Assembly (NCBI GenBank): GCA_000469685.2 | Contig: LS997564.1 | Coordinates: forward strand, 23,380,052 to 23,444,051 | Direction: 5' to 3' | DNA from: Haemonchus contortus | Lineage: Eukaryota > Nematoda > Chromadorea > Rhabditida > Trichostrongylidae | Length of the DNA stretch: 64,000 nt | Shown: piece by piece, positions 1-11,732 of the stretch | How positions within the stretch are numbered: the first letter of the stretch is position 1 | Layout of the letters: the number at the start of each line of letters is the position of its first letter | Notes under the pieces: model-generated | Told to the model about the DNA's origin: nothing | Database searches by the model: none | Seen by the model: the letters and a program-made list of their open reading frames with translations, nothing else | Translations under genes and position numbers: made by a program

Positions 1-663
1 GAAATTATCTAATTTTACAACGATGTGCTCCACCAGCACGGCTACCACTTCGACGTAGGTTTTGCATGGCCGATAGAAAAGTCTATTGCTGAAAGTGATT
101 GTTGGCGGAAGTAAGTCAAGCGGCTTTTGAACTCTTTTCAAACCCGGTCAATACCGCTTTTTAGCCATATAAGAGCACATATTATTCAAAAAGATATTGC
201 TGATCAGCGGCCAGAGTCTAGTAGACGTTTCTCGGCCTTTGGAAGGATCTAGGCCTGTGAACCACCAACCTCTGGAGACACGCCGCACGCCTTCTTGGAA
301 AGTCTCACTGAAATTCATCTCAAGTTCGCTCATCAAAATCATGCCCGACCAAACGAACAGTTACGTGATAGATTTACTAGTGACATTTGCAGACCTGTAA
401 TTCGGGAGTCCAAATAACCCGAATCAAAATCTGCGATGATTTTCAAAGAGGTTTGATAACGTGAAGCTCGTTTTTTCACGACATGTTTTAGTTTGAGGAT
501 AAAACATTCTGCCCTTATGATGGACGAACCTTATGAGCCAACCGTTCCGCTCGTTCACATGAGATTTTCTAATGGCCAACGCAGCTCTATGTTCATGCTT
601 CTTTAGTGTTTCTAGTAAGGACTCTTTCGGAAGCAGACATCACTTTGAAATATTATTTCAGAC
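1..663. other. No assignable gene
   Basis: This stretch lies downstream of the last exon I can support for the minus-strand EB-module gene. That exon ends in phase 1, so at least one more exon should follow. A minus-strand piece near 230-300 reads GWWFTG, loosely like the start of a Kunitz-type domain, but I could not join it in phase. The rest of the gene may lie beyond the left edge. No repeat was recognised. Confidence 0.3.
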
Positions 664-3600
664 CTCGATTTTGACAGCAAATCCCATCTACGGTGTCGTG
701 AAACTCGGGAAACAGAACATTCGTAACCTGAAATTACAACAGAAATGAAACTTCTTAATAGGATTGCTTAAGTCCGTCGAGAAATCGACAGAGGTCATAG
801 TCATAGAAAACCTGAGGATGAGAGATGCAGTCGTAAATGTCGGCAACGAAGATGTCGTTGTTACCGTCTGGATAAACACACCATGTCGATCCATCGCCCC
901 CATTGGATCTATGGATTTCCGTTGACGTCGAAGTGCAAAGCACTGGCCTAGGGGGCTTCTCTCGCCAAACTGTATGGAATAATTCAAAGAAAGCAACTTA
1001 CATGTAACCACCGGGATTCAGCGGATGAGTGGACGGATTGGCAAGCACCGTAGCAGGATTTGGAATACCATTGTGAGGTTCAGGAAGAGGACACGATGGT
1101 GGAATTAGGGACGAGATGCACACCGTTCCATCTCTATGATATGCATTCTGACGTGCCTGTTTACTTTGAAATCACAACTGCGATAAGAATGGTTGTAAGA
1201 GTTACTCAACCGCAGAGAACGTTAGTTCTCGAGAAGACGAGATGCGGTATTACTGCACCGAAAAATGGCTATTGATAAAGTGAGGGGCCTTACTTTTAGT
1301 AAAAAAGCCCAATTTCAAAGATGGTTGCTTCGTAGAGGAGGATCTAAACTGTCTTTGGAAGGCGGCTCTGTGGGGTGGAGTGTGCGAAAAAGTAATTGCT
1401 ACTCATTGTGATGCTGCTCAGCTACAGTGAACCCTTGGTCTAGTCTGACCTGAGTTCGCGTCGGTACATTTCGGTAACGGTAATGAAAATTGCATGCCTA
1501 CAGTTCTCAATGATATTATAGCCACGGTTCATCGGTCCTCACACTTTTATACAACAACATGAGCCGCTTAGCCGGCCGCGGTATTGAGCCGTGAGTTGCA
1601 GCCATTAATATTATACAACTTAACCCTTTGACGACAATAGCACCCACCGGTGGGTGCCACTATGACAAGCGCATGGGGCATTGGCACTCAATTCTGGGTG
1701 CCACAATATTTTCTTGTTTCCTACCAACTGCTAAATTCAGTAATCCAGTGGAAGAATTTTTTCCTGGGACAGTGCCACCCACCCGGTGAGTAAAAGTCAC
1801 GCGCGAAAAGAGGGGGCGTGGCCCATGGACGCGTCACGTCGAAATCCGCATTGACGTCAAACGGTTAATTTTTCTTGATTTTTTTTTGTTTTTCCTTTCT
1901 ACTCTTCCACTGCAGTTCACAATGCCAAAGCCTCACGAAAATGGTGAGTTGTAGGGAGAACTCCGACGAGGGACACGATTCATTGAGCGAGTACTGTACC
2001 CGTAAATATTAAATACTACGACAGCATGACAACTTACGACAAGAATAGCAGTCAAAGGCACAGTTAATGGTGATTCTGGGTAACCTAGTTTTAAAAGAAC
2101 AATGGATGTGATAGTCTAGAATGGTGCAACAGTGGCTGAGAAAACGCGAGGTATTTAGAAAGATATGAGGTTTCAAAAAAAGTAGTAAAATCAGGGGTTC
2201 GGGAAAATCGGGGGACGAGAACGTGACGACAAAAATAGCATGAGATGAGTATTTGGACGAACTGCCCAACCGCAAGTGCCATCGCGTATAGCTGGCTACA
2301 AAGAGCTGCCTGCGTGGGAAATGTAGGTCCCAGCCGAACGGTGCAGCTTCTATTATACAGTGCGTTTCATAATTATAAGGTCACCCTCAAACTTTGCACT
2401 TCCAGGAAAAGCAATCATTAAGGATTTTTTCTAGCGTCATGAACAGATCCCCCAGCACGAATAATCTAGGTATCCGTTTCTTAGCCGCTGCTGCATTCTT
2501 CTGAACTTTTTTAGTACAGTTTATCGGTTTTTGCACCGTTTCATAATTATAAGGTCACCCTGAGAAAGTGAACAATTATTCATGGAAGAGAGGAAATTTC
2601 GTGTTTAAAGATACTTATAAAGGTAAGCATGTGTAGCAAATGCATTTCTAAACCTGACTGTCAACATGGTTCGTGGTCATCTGCTTTCTTCAGATGAGAA
2701 GGCTCATCATGGAGGTGGGCTCAGTACTCGAGCCATCCACAGGCAAATAGGGAGTTCCCGTTGGACCATTCAAAGATTTCTGGAGAGCTCTGATGGAATT
2801 GGAATTAAGGATTGGAATTGGAAGATTGGAATTAAACCTCTCTGTGTCGAAAACTACAGTCTGGAGAGCAGTGAGAAGATGCGAGAACATCACCAGGCAA
2901 GCAATGGAGAAGGTGCCACGAATCACCGATCGCCACAGAGACGCTCGACTCGGATTTGCAAAGATGAACCTACGGAGAGATTGGGCAACGGTAGATCTGC
3001 ATCAAAATCTCACCATGGAGCTGAATAATTCCTATTCAGGTCGTCTTTTCGAATGAAAAGAAATTCAATCTGGACGGTCTTGACGGAAACAAGCGGTACT
3101 GACGCGACTTGAGAAAGGAACCAGTCCACTTCAGCCGTTGCAATTTCGGTGAAGGAAGTCTATGGTGTGGGGTGCATTCTGCAATGATGTTGTGTTGGAT
3201 ATACATGTCGTGAGCTGCAGTATGGATTTCAAGGATTACTAGAACGTCTTGGAGCATCATCCAGTACCCTTTCTATGCCATCGCCGTCACCTCAACTATG
3301 TCTTTCAACAAGACAACTCCTCCATTCATGTGAGCCGTGCAGCGGATGAGTGGCTACAATGCCAATAAATAAGCGTCCTGCCATGGCCAGCCTGCAGTCC
3401 AGGTCTCAATCCGATGGAACATATCTGGGACATAATATTCAGACAGGTTTATGCGAATAACCGTCAGTTCCAGGGCAAAGAAGAGCTGAAGCGAGCACTT
3501 ATCGAAGCATGGAGAGCAACCGATGAGGAACATCTTCGAAACCTAGTTTCTAGTATGCCACGTAGGCTCTTTGATGTTGCTCTTAAACAAGGAGGAACTA

Positions 3601-6371
3601 TAGATTATTAAGTATTGTACATATGCCATCAACGTCAATAAATCATTCACTTCCTCAGGGTGACCTTATAATTATGAAACGGTGCGAAAGCCGACACTAT
3701 TTTTAAAAAATTCATAAAAAAATTTGAGGTGAAGGATATTGCGACCATAATTTGAATACGGAGGTACATTGTGATGAGGAATCTTCCTGTGTTTGCCAAA
3801 AAATTCCATTCCGGTTGCTTTCTCCTGAATCGCAAAAATCGAGGGTGACCTTATAATTATGAAACGCACTGTATAACCTTTACAAGGCCATGATAACTCG
3901 TCCGCCTTGGGCATGAACGTCGACTAAGACTGTTTTGAGATCCTTTTCAACGCCCTATCTGGGCCGTTTTTTTAGCCGACAGCGTCCGCTGTGGTGTTTT
4001 GAGGGATCACAGATTAATCCCCCAAAAGGGTCTCAGAAACCATTTTTATCGTGAACTTGCCTATGAAGGCAACATTCGCGCTAGGAAAGGTTGCCCTTTA
4101 AGACGAAGCTTCGAACCCTGAGAAGATCACATGGGGACCTGTAAGCTTAAAACGCAGCCTTGCGGTATAGGTGAAGTTCATCGGGAGTCTGCAAAAGCTC
4201 TCTTTGCTCTCTGCTCACTCGAGTGCTATCAGTACCAGACGTGTCAGCGACCTCCTCTATAAGTTGCTCAAAAGAGCATTCTACTGTCAGTGCAATTAGT
4301 TGACACACGCTAATAGGTAACAATTATTTTCTGAGGAGCTCACACCTCCCTAACACCCTTTTGACGGCTGTGAACTCATACAACTCTTGAAGTAACCTCT
4401 TCTTGAGATCCCTATTTGAAAACCTCATTTTTTCTTCGCCACCCATGCACTACTTAACATCGAAAGTCCCTAAGAAAATAAAGAGGAGCTCGGATTAGCT
4501 TGAACTGTGCCTGGGAGCGCCATCACGAAATAACCAACCTTGTACGACTTGGAACTGTCTCTGATGGACATTCACAAACACCAGAGGTTGAGCAGATGGC
4601 ATCGGGCCAGACGGCATCACACTGCTTCGAATTCACACAACCAGATTCACCCGGATTTATCTCTAAAATGATAACTGATCCGGTAGTGAAAGGTATAGGC
4701 GCATGAGTGATGAGAGGTTGATGGCAAGCTGAGCTTGATGTACGCAGAAGAAGTTCAAGAAAGAAGCGACGAGCTGCTGAAACCCGTATATTTCTGGTGA
4801 ACGCGATTATAGCCACCTCTTTCAACGTCAGGCAGCTTACAAGGGTTTAGCCGAAACATCGCGCGAGCTCAATGATATCTTCTTCTCAAACATTTTCCAT
4901 GCATTTCATGGAACCGCTAGTGGCTTACAGTTATGGTACAGGCATACAAACATTTCCAGATAAAAGATCCTACCACATTTTTCTAAAAAACTAATTACGA
5001 GGTTGAAGGGTTCACGACTGAGGCCGTGAAGCAAGATGTACTCAAAACAAGAAAAGAAGCTAGTTGATGAACGTCTTTCTTGTTGAATGATCCTCATTGC
5101 ATCGTCACATCGCCTAAAAGCAACCGTAGTCTTGGCTTACCACTCTTTATTTTCGACTTCATTGTTTGCTTAGGTGTCTAGGATACCAGGTGTCCGTCAC
5201 AACTTATCGACACCGTCAACTGCCTCTATTCTAACTCTGAATAAGCAAATGAAATAATGAAGTATAGGCTAAAATGGAATCGAGGAAAGCTGGTGACTAA
5301 GACCATTTTCAATGTATTGGTTCCATCAGGTAGTCACTTTCCTTAAAACTACATCCGACATATAAAAATATGGTAATTGTTTAACTGGACGGAACAAAAT
5401 CGGTTTTCAATTATCTATTTGTGATAATCGAACGAAGCTCGAATGATAAGAAGCAGAAAATTCGAGGAGAACCTTACTTGGCCAACAGTGTTCCTCGACA
5501 GCGACAAAATCTGACAAGCATTGGCAGTTCCCATTGGAGCAGAACATTCCTTGCTGACAATCGGTGTTAAACGAGCAAACGTCACCCACGAGAGAGGAGC
5601 CTTAATCTCAAGCTAATTACAGCTGATCTATAGACAGTACCGTTAACAAACCAATGGCTGTTCGTCGCCGTCTCTTGGAACGGCCTGCAGTTCTTGACTT
5701 GACACACTTTTTTGTGATCAGCTCGAAGGTGGTTCCAGGCTGGCAGCCAAATAATCTCAACAAACCTTCTTCACAAAGTAAGTATCCAGACGAGTTGACG
5801 AAGATCTGACTGAAAGCAGTTCATTTGAAATCACGCCGCACTTCCTTTATCAAAGACCATCAAAAAGATAGCTAGAGAAGCGAGGCGGAGGACCACAACC
5901 CACAGGAGATTAAATTCAAAATCGGCATTACCTCTTACTTGTCTGAAATCAGTCTCGGCGACAGCGCTATTCCGAACTGCAGCCCCTTACAGCTGGACTG
6001 CACCCATCACTTGTGAATGAACATGAAAGGCTGGCATATCCCAACAGAAAGAGTGTGGTTAATGGGAAGATGCGATTTTTATAAGTAAGATGAATAGTTC
6101 CGAAGGAGGAAGCGGAAAAAAGGGACGCAAAAAGGTTTCAAAGCAATGGGAAGATTAGAAACTCACCCCGATTTGCAAAGAAAATGAGGTATCTTCTCTG
6201 TTGATTGACAGTTGTGAAGTTCTCTAAAGAAATCACAGCTCTCGCAAAGCTGTCCCTGATGACAATTTTCGGCAACCACGCTCAGAAAACCTATAATCGT
6301 AAAAGTTGGATTAAAGACAAGTAAAATGCAAATCAAATGTACTCACCATAAAAGATTAATAGAGATATCAT
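664..6371 (-). CDS. Secreted cysteine-rich EB-module protein, eight exons, 3' end missing
   Basis: Exons in transcript order: 6371-6347, 6290-6167, 5809-5652, 5600-5478, 4662-4539, 1133-1002, 947-812, 727-664. All junctions are GT/AG and keep one frame for 295 codons. The ATG at 6371 is preceded by an in-frame TGA and opens a short signal peptide (MISLLIFYGFLSVVA). Residues 93-99 are a polybasic RSKRRRR that could be a furin-type site. EB module 1 (residues about 111-141) has spacing C-x5-C-x5-C-x4-C-x-C-x10-C. A second, incomplete EB unit follows at about 152-180. The last three exons encode a tryptophan-, cysteine- and proline-containing block (GGDGSTWCVYPDG, then FPEF and DGICC). By family knowledge EB proteins are secreted nematode cysteine-rich proteins; from memory, relatives with this C-terminal block are large and may carry Kunitz domains. 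Intron 5 (3.4 kb) contains a piggyBac MITE and a Tc3-like element. The last exon ends in phase 1 with no stop. Function is unknown. Confidence 0.7.
1624..1864. mobile_element. piggyBac-type MITE, 241 bp
   Basis: Flanked on both sides by TTAA (1620-1623 and 1865-1868), the piggyBac target duplication. The left end is CCCTTTGACGAC; the right end is its degenerate complement, GACGTCAAACGG. The interior has a self-complementary CACCCACCGGTGGGTG box. There is no coding capacity. It lies inside intron 5 of the EB-module gene. A 642-bp relative is at 14727-15368. Confidence 0.75.
2358..3871 (+). mobile_element. Tc3-like DNA transposon with IR/DR ends
   Basis: Starts CAGTGCGTTTCATAATTATA and ends in the inverse, flanked by TA on both sides (2356-2357, 3872-3873). 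A second inward copy of the terminal motif sits about 178 bp inside the left end (near 2536) and about 180 bp inside the right end (near 3657-3685). That gives the double-repeat (IR/DR) arrangement known from the Tc3 / Sleeping Beauty branch of Tc1-like elements. It carries a broken transposase and lies in intron 5 of the EB-module gene, on the opposite strand. Confidence 0.8.
2666..3611 (+). pseudogene. Tc3-like transposase, frameshifted and catalytically broken
   Basis: The N-terminus (MVRGHLLSSDEKA and a helix-turn-helix-like stretch) is in one frame and the middle (VPRITDRHRDARLGFAK) in another. The frame then reaches FSNEKKFNLDG, where Tc3-type enzymes have Asp in FSDEKK: the first catalytic Asp reads Asn. 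The second Asp is kept in FQQDNSSIHVS (codon 3312-3314) and the Glu in NPMEHIWD (codon 3417-3419), with 34 residues between as in DD34E enzymes, but an in-frame TAA at 3366 separates them. The C-terminus SMPRRLFDVALKQGGTIDY is typical of the Tc3 branch and ends at a TAA. No active protein can be made from this copy. Confidence 0.8.
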
Positions 6372-6649
6372 GAGCGAATCGAAAGGCGAGTCTCAAGTTT
6401 TGTGTAGATCTTTGTGTGCCAGTTGGTACTCATTGACACCTTTCTATTTGCAAAGAGAGAGATAATCACAATCAGATTCGTTACTGTTTGATGAGTTCGA
6501 GTTCTCCATCCAGTGGACCCCGCACGATATCCGCTCTCTCGCTGCCTGTTGACCGGTGTCGAGTGCATCGCTCCGAACAGCCGCAGTACTGAACTTTTCT
6601 AAGCTTCTCGATTGCCAAACTATCGGAAAGTGAAATGACGAGGATAAGA

Positions 6650-6655
6650 TTTATT
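6650..6655 (-). terminator. Poly(A) signal AATAAA of the upstream gene
   Basis: A canonical AATAAA on the minus strand, 85 nt after the stop codon of the gene at 6740-7367 and about 280 nt before the ATG of the EB-module gene. It supports that stop codon and fits close same-strand gene packing. Confidence 0.5.
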
Positions 6656-6739
6656 GTTGAGTCAAATAGCTCTAGAGGGAATTCGTTTGGTACGATCTTG
6701 AAGTAAAAGACCGGGCAGTCTCAAGTACTTTGTATTGGA

Positions 6740-7367
6740 CTACAGAATTCTGAGATCAATAATCAGGAAAAAGGTTCTTTGACATACTTTGGAAGCAAAA
6801 AGAAGTGGAATCCAAGTATTTACCTTTTCATTTCTCCAATGTTTCTGTGTCCAATTTGGATGGTAGGTCGAGTCACACTGCTTTTTTTTTTCTTCACAAA
6901 TCTTCCCACCTCGTGACCAGAGCCTGCGACATACAACGTTCCAGAGGAATAAAAATTTACCATAGCACAGCCCGGAAGTGCTAGCTATGCAATATTTGAT
7001 GTTCAATTGAAGGATTCTTTAATTACCTGCACTTGATCGTGCGTTAGGACCTGTACTGGCCAATAACCGTTATTTCTGGCAATGCTCAAGTAGATCCATT
7101 TCTGCTTGTTCGTAGTCTTGAAATACTGAAGTAATTATGAATTGAATCACAATATACTGTTATTTATCAGTGGTATGAGAATGTCATCAAAGCTGTGTAA
7201 CTGAGCCCAAAAGCAGATTTGTTCAAATACTGTACCGCTCCATTTGCACTGCCGCCTAAACCTACACCCTGAAAGAACGCCGGCGAGTTCTTTGGCAAGC
7301 TGCTCACCGTTTGAATATAGGTCGTTGCGGGACCCCATCGTCCCTTTACTGTAGCTTCATTTTGACG
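6740..7367 (-). CDS. Unidentified protein, C-terminal 120 residues in five exons
   Basis: Exons in transcript order: 7367-7308, 7268-7236, 7125-7027, 6984-6824, 6749-6740. They join in frame for 120 codons and end in TAG at 6740. Introns start GTGAGC, GTACAG, GTAATT and GTAAAT and end in AG. The predicted protein has a glycine-rich start (GVGLGGSANGA), then KQKWIYLSIARNNGYWPVQ, then LALPGCAMVNFYSSGTLYV, then a basic KKKK stretch and IQIGHRNIGEMKRIL at the C-terminus. The amino-acid composition and intron phasing look like a real gene, but I recognise no family. The 5' end is not established: upstream sequence runs into a Tc1-like fragment at 7400. The second intron has a weak donor, so the GVGL exon is the least certain. 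The gene lies 368 bp upstream of the EB-module gene on the same strand. Confidence 0.45.
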
Positions 7368-7399
7368 CTTCGTTTGAATTATTATTGGAAGAAATAATG

Positions 7400-7800
7400 T
7401 AGGGTAACGGAACTTCTACCCGTTTGCGGCATTCTCCCTTGCGGCATGCGGCGAATGTCACTGCAACTACCGCACTCGCCCCGCCTTCCCGCCAATCGAT
7501 AGTGCGCAATATTTTTTGTTGATTGCCTTTCTTTTCTATGAGGTTTTATCGTTTTTTCTTCTGTTTCTTCTTCGTTTTCGTGTTTATTACACTTAATTAG
7601 TTAGAATGACTCCTCCTATATTAGCGTCGACCAAGATCGCATTGCAATAGAAGAGAGCGGCCAGATAATTCAAGTAATTAAAGGACTCCCTACCTCACAA
7701 ATTGCGCGCTCCAACCTTCCATCGCAATCCCGCGATACGCGGCGGGTGCGGCGTGCGCGATGCCGTTTCGGGGAGAAGATTCCGGACCCAGTAACTCTTT
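7400..7800 (+). mobile_element. Tc1-like element fragment (helix-turn-helix end)
   Basis: Closely similar to 11298-11700: both begin GGGTAACGGAACTTC and share a block reading IEESGQ ... KGLPTSQIARS. This resembles the N-terminal helix-turn-helix of Tc1/mariner transposases. No catalytic region follows in either copy. It abuts the first visible exon of the unidentified gene. Confidence 0.4.
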
Positions 7801-8947
7801 CCGTGAACTTTTGTGCCTCCCCCTTCCAAGATTTCATATAACCTGTTACCTAGAACGGTTTCCCAACGGTTCACTGTGTAAAGAGCCACAATACATTGAT
7901 TTCGATTACATTACATTAACATTAATAACCCATCCAGTAAGAGTATGCAGCCATAAAACGTTTGATTGAAATGGAGCAATGTTCAAAACATCAGTAGAAA
8001 GAAACTAAAAGGCAGAATATCAATTACAACCTTACTCTTTTAAACGGCCTCTTCTTAAATAATGCAAATGACGTGCATGCTTTCTTTTGATCTAATGGTT
8101 TAAACGGGTTTGAAGCAAAATGGCACTCTTTTTTTGGAAGTGCTTCTCTCAGTGCAATCGGATTCCATTTTCTAAAAGCCCCGTAGGTCATTAGGTTGAA
8201 AAGGGGGGTAGTGGAGCGCACGACACCGGGTAACAACGTGCCAGGTAATGAACATTCATTCATGGTCGCAGTGTATTTGAAAGCCAAGTTGATCCTATAC
8301 AATGTCTTGCGAGGCGAAGCGGTGTGCTCCTGCCTTTTGTCGTTGTGGTGGAGACCTAGGACTACATTAATCCCAATTATACAATGCTGGTTCTACAGCC
8401 TGGTCATTTTCTTCGAGGTCGCCGTATTATAACCTAGACAGCTGCTTGCTTCTCCCTACTTCTTCATGTTGCAAGGTGCCAGTGATTTCGAGGAGGTTCC
8501 TACTCGGTGAAAAAGCCAATAGTCCTTGGCAAAACAACCGGCTTATCTTTCAAACAACGTATATTGTCATCCATTCCTTTACTTTCGGGTCTTTCATGGG
8601 TGCGGATAACCTTAACATCATTTCTTCCAATAGCAATTCATAAGAAGCGCCAAAATGAGACGAAAATAGAGTCGATACCGTGGGTCCCGCAACGAATTGC
8701 TTGATTCTCAAGCCTATAGTTGAAAAATGTCCAAAAACTTGACAAATGTCTCGTGACAACTCGCCCGGCGTTTTTCGGCGTGTAGGTTTAGGCCACAGTT
8801 CCATTTACATATCGATGAACAACTAGGTGGTGGGAAACTTGGATTCCGATCAAGCGTGACCCCAGCTTCGCTAAATGAAGTTACGAGAAAAATCATAACA
8901 AAGCATCTCGTAACCAGGAGATGGAGCGCGCATTCGCTCAGACGGAC
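7801..8947. other. No recognised feature
   Basis: Only short open frames without family resemblance. A minus-strand frame at 8714-8953 has a hydrophobic stretch (VMIFLVTSF) followed by cysteines and could be a stray exon, but I found no phase-compatible partner. Confidence 0.3.
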
Positions 8948-9200
8948 TGGCATCTTTCATAGTCCACGACCAGTCGCGCGACTAGTCGCTCGACTGGTCG
9001 CTCGACTGGTCGCTCGACTGATCGCGCGATCTGCTCAGGGCCGTCCACGGCGGCACCCATAACTAGCGCGGCCTCCTCGACCAATCGAGCGACCAGTGGC
9101 GCGATCAGTCGAGCGACCGGTCGCGCGACTGGTCGCCAGTCGCTCGCGAGATGGGTCCGCGACCAGTCGCGCGACTGGTCGTGGACTATGAAAGATGCCA
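8948..9200. repeat. GC-rich palindromic MITE, 253 bp
   Basis: Its ends are a perfect 36-bp inverted repeat beginning TGGCATCTTTCATAGTCCAC. The interior is built almost wholly from self-complementary CGACTGGTCG / CGCGACTAGTCGC modules repeated on both arms, so the whole unit can fold into many alternative hairpins. It has no coding capacity. Confidence 0.7.
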
Positions 9201-10410
9201 CTCGACGATAAAAGATGTGTTAGAAGCGGGTGCGCTTCGTTGCTTGCGTCCGTCAAAACTAGGTCACGCCGCAGCCATTGCATGCGACGCGTCAGCCAAA
9301 CGTCGCAGTTGTCTGGGGGGCATACGATTTACGCTTGTTCCTCAGCAGCCAGTCAAAGGGAAGATAACACGGACAAATGCAAATCATTCGCTCTACTGAC
9401 ACTGAGTGGTACTGTAATGTTATGTAAAGGCCTCAGTTGGGGTGCGCCGCGCGCGGAGTGGGCGGGGTGACCTACTCGCGAACGCGCGCAACGGACGTTC
9501 TACATTAGAAGCTATGCACGTCCTTCATCATGGAATGCGTACGGATCCCTCTTATGGTAATTTTATTCCCCATATATTAAATTACATAGGTTCACTGTGT
9601 TAGGTGTGTGTGTGCGTCAAACGTGTAGGTATCATTTCTCAATTTCGTTACTCTTGTAATTTACTTCTAGAAGGACATATTCAAACGTTACGGAGATAAT
9701 TTTTCGCTATAAAAAATGGTTCAGCAGTAAAACACTGTATACCCACATAATCGTGAAAAGTTCGACCCTTTCAGCGACTCAGCTCCCTTGTATTTCGAAG
9801 GTAACTCTGCTAAATTGAGCGAATCAGATACTTCCAAGATGGAATTAAGGGTTCCTTTGCTTGAAGACCTTATAAGACATTACTGAAATATGATTCGTAT
9901 CATCAACATTTGAGAAGATTGTTCAAATGCCATGTCCTTCCAGTACTGTTTGTCGTTGCCGCAAAAAAGACAAGAGGAAAAATAAAGATAAGATATGAAA
10001 GGTGATCACACAGTTTTTGATGTGAAGTATGTTTGTTGGCGGAGGAGTTCGTTATGCTTTCAATACATCTACCAAATTTGATCAGTGTACGTACATATAT
10101 CAATAAGATTATTATCTTGATGTTGATAAAAGTGGCGAAGATATTGGGGACAGCTTTGAAGATATCGTAGGAGGAAGTAGCGATAAGATTAATGTCGAAG
10201 CCACTATTATGAGTGGTGGGATCAGATGGCGAAACAATTTCTGAAGAGAATACTCCCTATGGATGAATGTCAAGCTTCTTTGGAGTGTTTCTGTCAAGGT
10301 TCCCTGAAGACATCGGGTTGTGCAGTTGATATGGTGCTTGATGTACTGAAGTGAAGAATGATCGTAGATTCGGGTCCCTCTGGAGTGCATATCACCAACT
10401 GAGTAAAATT
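9201..10410. other. No recognised feature
   Basis: Contains a short CpG-rich patch at about 9435-9495 and otherwise AT-rich DNA. I see no coding exon, repeat end or RNA gene that I can support. Confidence 0.3.
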
Positions 10411-10690
10411 TCAAGTGGGATAAACATTCACCCAGAGCTGGATGGACCCGGCAAACCGCGCGGTGAAATTCATGGTGATTAATACGACTCTGGCCCCTAT
10501 CATTGGGGCACAAATTTGAAGTGGGACTGATAAGTAGCATAAGCCGGCCCTACTTATCCAATCCACTTGGAACCCGTGCTCCAATGATAGGCGCCAAAGC
10601 CGTTTTGATCACCACGAATTTCACCGCGCGGTTTGCCGCGTCCATCCAGTTCTTGGTGAGTGTACCCATACCCGAATTTCCACAGTAAAT
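10411..10690. repeat. Palindromic MITE, family 1, copy 1
   Basis: The left arm (about 10418-10541) and right arm (about 10560-10680) are imperfect inverted copies sharing CGCGCGGTGAAATTC and GGATGGACSCGGCAAACCG (S is C or G). The arm core resembles the palindrome at 22804-23010, so this is a family. No coding capacity. Confidence 0.6.
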
Positions 10691-11297
10691 TTGTGCAGTT
10701 GCTCAAGTGGCTGAGGACTTGAAGGAAACTTTTGTTGGCGTTCCTTGTGCGCATTAGTACATGCAAATAGTTATCACATTTGCACTAGACAGGTGTTGTT
10801 GTTTCTATCAGCGCGGAGGGGCATTGGTGTTTTCGCATTGATTATTGATCGTTCTTCATTCATCATGGCAATTTGTCTTGTTGCGCACACGAAGCTTTCT
10901 GGTCTCGTTTTGTTTGAATGACGATATTGTTTCATTTGAACACGTGCATTTCACTGTGTAGACTCTTGGTGTGAAGGTGCATGCGTGTTTCGCGAACGAG
11001 CAGTAAAATAGTTTCTTTCCCGCTGTTGAATTCAACTCGCCCTAGTGAACATACGACGAGTTGGCCTTGTGTAGAAGGCTCGCTTATTGTTTTATGTTTC
11101 GTCCGTGATGAAGAAGCTTGAAAGTATCGGTAGAGCTGGAGCACTTGTGTTCATCAAAGGGATTTGCACGTTGTTCCATCCTGATGGGTGTCCTTTTTTG
11201 GACAGATGAGTGAGTGGTTTTGGTGAGTGGATGTCGTGACGAAGATTCATTACTCGCTATGGTCATCGTTCCTTTAACCTGTAGGGTCTATGTTGTG
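10691..11297. other. No recognised feature
   Basis: No exon, repeat end or RNA gene that I can support. Confidence 0.3.
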
Positions 11298-11700
11298 CGG
11301 GTAACGGAACTTCCCCCCGATTGCGGCATTCTCCCTTGCGGCATGAGGCAAATGTCACTGCAACTACCGTACCCACCCCGCCTCCCCGCCAATCGATAGG
11401 ACGCAATATTTTTTGTTGATTGCCTTTCTTTTTATTAGAGTTGATCGTTTTTAATCGCTTTTCTTCTGTTTCTTTTTCGTTATTATGCTTATTAGACTTG
11501 ATTAATTAGAATGGCTCCTTCTATATTAGCAACAATCAAGATCGCATTGGAATTGAAGAGAGCGGCCAGCCAATTCAAATAATTAAAGGACTTCCTACCT
11601 CACAAATTGCGCGCTCCAATCTTCCATCGCAATCCTGTGATACGCGGCGGGTGCGGCGTGCGCGACGCCGTTTTCGGGGAGTTGATTCCGGACCCATGTT
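11298..11700 (+). mobile_element. Tc1-like element fragment, second copy
   Basis: About 400 bp clearly homologous to 7400-7800, including the same transposase N-terminal-like block (GLPTSQIARSNLPSQS). As in the other copy, no catalytic domain follows. It ends just before the nested palindrome starting at about 11733. Confidence 0.4.
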
Positions 11701-11732
11701 GCGCGCGTGAAAATTCTGTAGATTCTGTAGAG

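Noticed and set aside
4454..4469. Alternative last exon of the EB-module gene ending in TAA after RDFRC
   Set aside because: It keeps phase, but splicing exon 5 to 1133 instead gives a long protein-like continuation through three more exons, which is far less likely by chance.
10112..10540. 142-codon minus-strand open frame
   Set aside because: It runs through a palindromic MITE arm and has no recognisable motif or exon partners.
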